Source of the DNA: an uncultured Pseudoflavonifractor sp.
GTDB lineage: Bacteria > Bacillota_A > Clostridia > Oscillospirales > Oscillospiraceae
Assembly (NCBI GenBank): GCA_947575475.1
Contig: CANPNN010000001.1
Location: forward strand, 1 to 29,296
Direction: 5' to 3'
DNA: 29,296 nt
Under the pieces are notes generated by a model. It searched no databases. It saw nothing but the letters and a program-made list of their open reading frames with translations, and had not been told where the DNA came from. The position numbers were made by a program, and so were the translations under genes. Positions 27,740 through 29,296 of this stretch are shown one piece after another (position 1 is the first letter of the stretch; each line of letters begins with the position of its first letter).

Positions 27740-27960
27740 TCACACAAGCAGCATAGTCATTTTTGCGGGCCCCATCCAGGGGCTGTGGCATGATAGGACC
27801 TCTGCGGGTTTGACCACCTCCTAAAGTGTTTTCGCCCTCCGAAGGAGAGCGTGACGCAGGGGGTTTGCTCGCGCTGGGTTTCCTTTTCTCTACCGGGCAA
27901 GTCCGCAGGACCGGCCTGATTAGAAAACAAAATGTTTTGCTGCCGGGAAAGCACGTAGTG
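27740..27960 (-). ncRNA. Structured leader RNA before yhfY (candidate)
   Basis: The roughly 220 bases between the promoters and yhfY are G/C-rich, unlike the A/T-rich promoter DNA just upstream. Predicted pairings on the transcript: GCTCTCC/GGAGGGC (27834-27850), enclosed by CTGCG/CGCAG (27855-27859 with 27802-27806); GCCCC/GGGGC (27769-27783); a GCAC/GTGC hairpin near 27950. An AGGAGGTGG lies inside the multi-stem region. No long uORF is convincing. It resembles a cis-regulatory RNA or a dispersed structured repeat; I cannot assign it to a named class. Confidence 0.4.
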
Positions 27961-27966
27961 CAGTAG

Positions 27967-27995
27967 TGTATATTTTTTTGTACATTCAGTCTAAA
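27967..27995 (-). promoter_or_regulatory. yhfY operon promoter, proximal, with YhfZ-motif copy 3
   Basis: On the minus strand, TTTAGA (27990-27995), 17 bases, TATACA (27967-27972). The spacer holds TGAATGTACAAAA (27976-27988), which is 12 of 13 identical to the motif at the yhfZ promoter. Confidence 0.6.
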
Positions 27996-28039
27996 AAGAA
28001 AGAAAAATTATTTTTTAGCGAGGAAACAGAACTTATCTG

Positions 28040-28068
28040 ATCATATATTTTTTTGTACTTTCACAAAA
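28040..28068 (-). promoter_or_regulatory. yhfY operon promoter, distal, with YhfZ-motif copy 2
   Basis: On the minus strand, TTTTGT (28063-28068), 17 bases, TATGAT (28040-28045). The spacer holds TGAAAGTACAAAA (28051-28063), identical in all 13 bases to the yhfZ promoter copy. It is exactly 75 bases from copy 3, and TATATTTTTTTGTAC (+ strand) is shared by both. Confidence 0.6.
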
Positions 28069-28094
28069 AATAAACCCAAAACTGAAAATAGCGA

Positions 28095-29015
28095 TCAATA
28101 TTCTGCGGGGATCGTCCCCAAACGAACGTCGTTCTGGATCTTTCTTACCCGGTCTAATTCCACATATCGCCGAAGGAGCTGGCATAGAGACACCTCTCCG
28201 CCCCTGACGACAAGAACAGCGGAGGAGAAGTCGTCGGTTGGGACGGCTGGATCCAGGTCCAGCACATGGAGACCGGGGTAGCCGGAGTCCATAATGGCGT
28301 CCAGGTTCCAGACGCCGGCGTCAATAATATTGTTTTGAATAGCGCCCACAGTTTGGTGGGCCCGAATTTCCACAAACTGGAGCCCCTTAATATCCCGGGT
28401 GATCCATTCGGTGATCCGGCGCTGGTCCATGCTGGAGCGGTCATAAGCCACCCGCATACCGCTCTCAATGCCTTGGGCGTTGGGGTCCCGGAGGACCAGC
28501 ACATGACGGGTCAGGTAAGTTCCCGGACCCAGATCTACGGCAATCTCAACGTTGGCCTGATTCTGAATGGCCTGCTGGGCGGCATACCGGGAGCAGACAG
28601 TAAAGTGACAGGCTCCGCTGTCGACCAGCTGAAGGCGGTCCTCGGAACCTCTGGCATATACCAAGTTGGCGGAGAAAGGGGCCAAAGCGTCATAAAGGGC
28701 GGTGGCCAACCCCTGATAGGTGCGGGAATAGGGAAGGGGCATACTGCCCAGCAGCTCCTTGGAAAGACTGCACTCCTGAAGCTTATGGTAATCCAACCGG
28801 TCAATAAAGGTGCCCAGATGGCCCCGGCTCACCAGGACCACGGCCTGCCGTTCCTTCAAATATCCGAGACTGTTTTGCGCAGTGCCCCGGGAGACCTGAA
28901 AGCGGTCCATATACTCGGACATGGAAGGGATCCTCTCTCCCACCATCCTGCTCATCAGATCTTGGGCCATCCGACTTACAGTAAGTCCAGTCTTTTGGTA
29001 CAACACGTCGCTCAT
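28095..29015 (-). CDS. yhfZ: YhfZ-like GntR-type regulator
   Basis: 306 residues from the ATG at 29015 (MSDVLYQKTGLT), chosen because AGGAAGAG lies six to seven bases upstream; longer in-frame starts at 29102 or 29054 lack a ribosome site. E. coli YhfZ is about 301 residues. An N-terminal winged helix-turn-helix (IPSMSEYMDRFQVSRGTAQNSLGYLKERQAVVLVSRGHLGTFI) precedes a C-terminal domain resembling a periplasmic-binding-protein-like sensor (DSGACHFTVCSRYAAQQAI). Likely repressor of itself and of the yhfY-W genes, through the repeated TGAAAGTACAAAA motif. The gene is separated by 365 bases from yhfY and has its own promoter. Confidence 0.87.
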   Translation of the reverse strand: MSDVLYQKTGLTVSRMAQDLMSRMVGERIPSMSEYMDRFQVSRGTAQNSLGYLKERQAVVLVSRGHLGTFIDRLDYHKLQECSLSKELLGSMPLPYSRTYQGLATALYDALAPFSANLVYARGSEDRLQLVDSGACHFTVCSRYAAQQAIQNQANVEIAVDLGPGTYLTRHVLVLRDPNAQGIESGMRVAYDRSSMDQRRITEWITRDIKGLQFVEIRAHQTVGAIQNNIIDAGVWNLDAIMDSGYPGLHVLDLDPAVPTDDFSSAVLVVRGGEVSLCQLLRRYVELDRVRKIQNDVRLGTIPAEY

Positions 29016-29116
29016 GTGTTTCTCTTCCTTTTCTGTGAGGCGTGTAAAGATCATACCGCAGGTCTCAAAAACGGCCAACGGCAAGACCGGCACGATGACC
29101 AATTTAAAATATGATA

Positions 29117-29157
29117 TTTTGTACTTTCATCATAATACACAATCTCTGGCCTGTCAA
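29117..29157 (-). promoter_or_regulatory. yhfZ promoter with overlapping motif copy 1
   Basis: On the minus strand, consensus TTGACA (29152-29157), 17 bases, TATGAT (29129-29134). TGAAAGTACAAAA (29117-29129) begins at the end of the -10 and covers the expected start of transcription, a position suited to repression. The leader to the start codon is about 107 bases. Confidence 0.8.
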
Positions 29158-29160
29158 CCC

Positions 29161-29296
29161 TATTTTTTATGGCAAAAGGGCAAATTGCGCCGCCGGCCTT
29201 TATGATGGCGAAGAATTCTACATTCAAGAATGCTGCAAGCCAGACAGTATCAGGCGTGGGGGTCACTGCGTTTGCTCGACTCATAGTAAGAGGCGG
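29161..29296. other. Unassigned segment at the window edge
   Basis: A + strand frame opens at ATG 29170 (MAKGQIAPPAFMMAKNST) and stays open to the edge, but no ribosome site precedes it. A minus-strand frame also crosses it and continues through the yhfZ promoter. Neither resembles a family I know. It may be a repeat or the start of a neighbouring element cut off by the window. Confidence 0.25.

Noticed and set aside
27757..27954. 65-codon minus-strand frame in the yhfY leader
   Set aside because: Overlaps the hairpin-rich leader, lacks a ribosome site and resembles no protein; better explained as structured RNA or a repeat.
29051..29284. 77-codon minus-strand frame across the yhfZ promoter
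   Set aside because: It would run through a consensus promoter and the operator motif; no ribosome site or recognisable domain.

Overview
The window reads as chromosome of a GC-rich, anaerobic Gram-positive bacterium, most likely an Oscillospiraceae-type gut clostridium (Flavonifractor/Lawsonibacter-like). The case rests on G/C-rich third codon positions, strong AGGAGG-type ribosome sites, a clostridial lipoprotein ABC transporter and a c subunit with a sodium-type ion site. The genus is inference. No tRNA, rRNA, CRISPR array, insertion sequence or phage gene was seen.

Region 1 (1-1240, + strand): the last codons of an unidentified gene and its terminator, then a single-gene unit for UDP-glucose 4-epimerase (galE) with its own promoter and terminator. 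About 350 bases without a recognisable gene follow.

Region 2 (1588-8669, - strand): a complete F1Fo ATP synthase operon in the order atpI-like, B, E, F, H, A, G, D, C, with an extended -10 promoter upstream and a near-perfect hairpin terminator. The c subunit has two carboxylates in its ion site (E29 and E62), which predicts sodium coupling. The a subunit carries about 65 extra residues between its essential Arg and the conserved Gln.

Region 3 (8911-14086, + strand): an ABC importer (lipoprotein, fused two-domain permease, ATPase) plus a YesL/DUF624 membrane protein, ending in a strong terminator. Region 4 (14105-20133, + strand): a DeoR-type regulator with a palindrome just upstream of its promoter, then a BtpA/SgcQ-family protein, a HAD phosphatase, an FGGY sugar kinase and a guanine-deaminase-like amidohydrolase. 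A phosphoribosyltransferase with its own promoter comes last. Together these look like uptake and breakdown of a sugar- or nucleoside-like compound whose identity cannot be read from sequence.

Region 5 (20096-29157, - strand): a locus matching the poorly understood enterobacterial yhf cluster. It contains YhfZ (regulator), YhfY (PRD protein), YhfT (transporter), YhfU (DUF2620), Php (phosphotriesterase homologue), YhfX (PLP racemase fold), YhfS (PLP transferase fold) and YhfW (phosphopentomutase-like). Gene order differs from E. coli, and a compact amidase-signature enzyme sits between yhfX and yhfS. A 13-base motif occurs at the yhfZ promoter and twice, 75 bases apart, at tandem promoters in front of yhfY, so it is a good candidate for the YhfZ operator. 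This locus is the most promising little-described system in the window.
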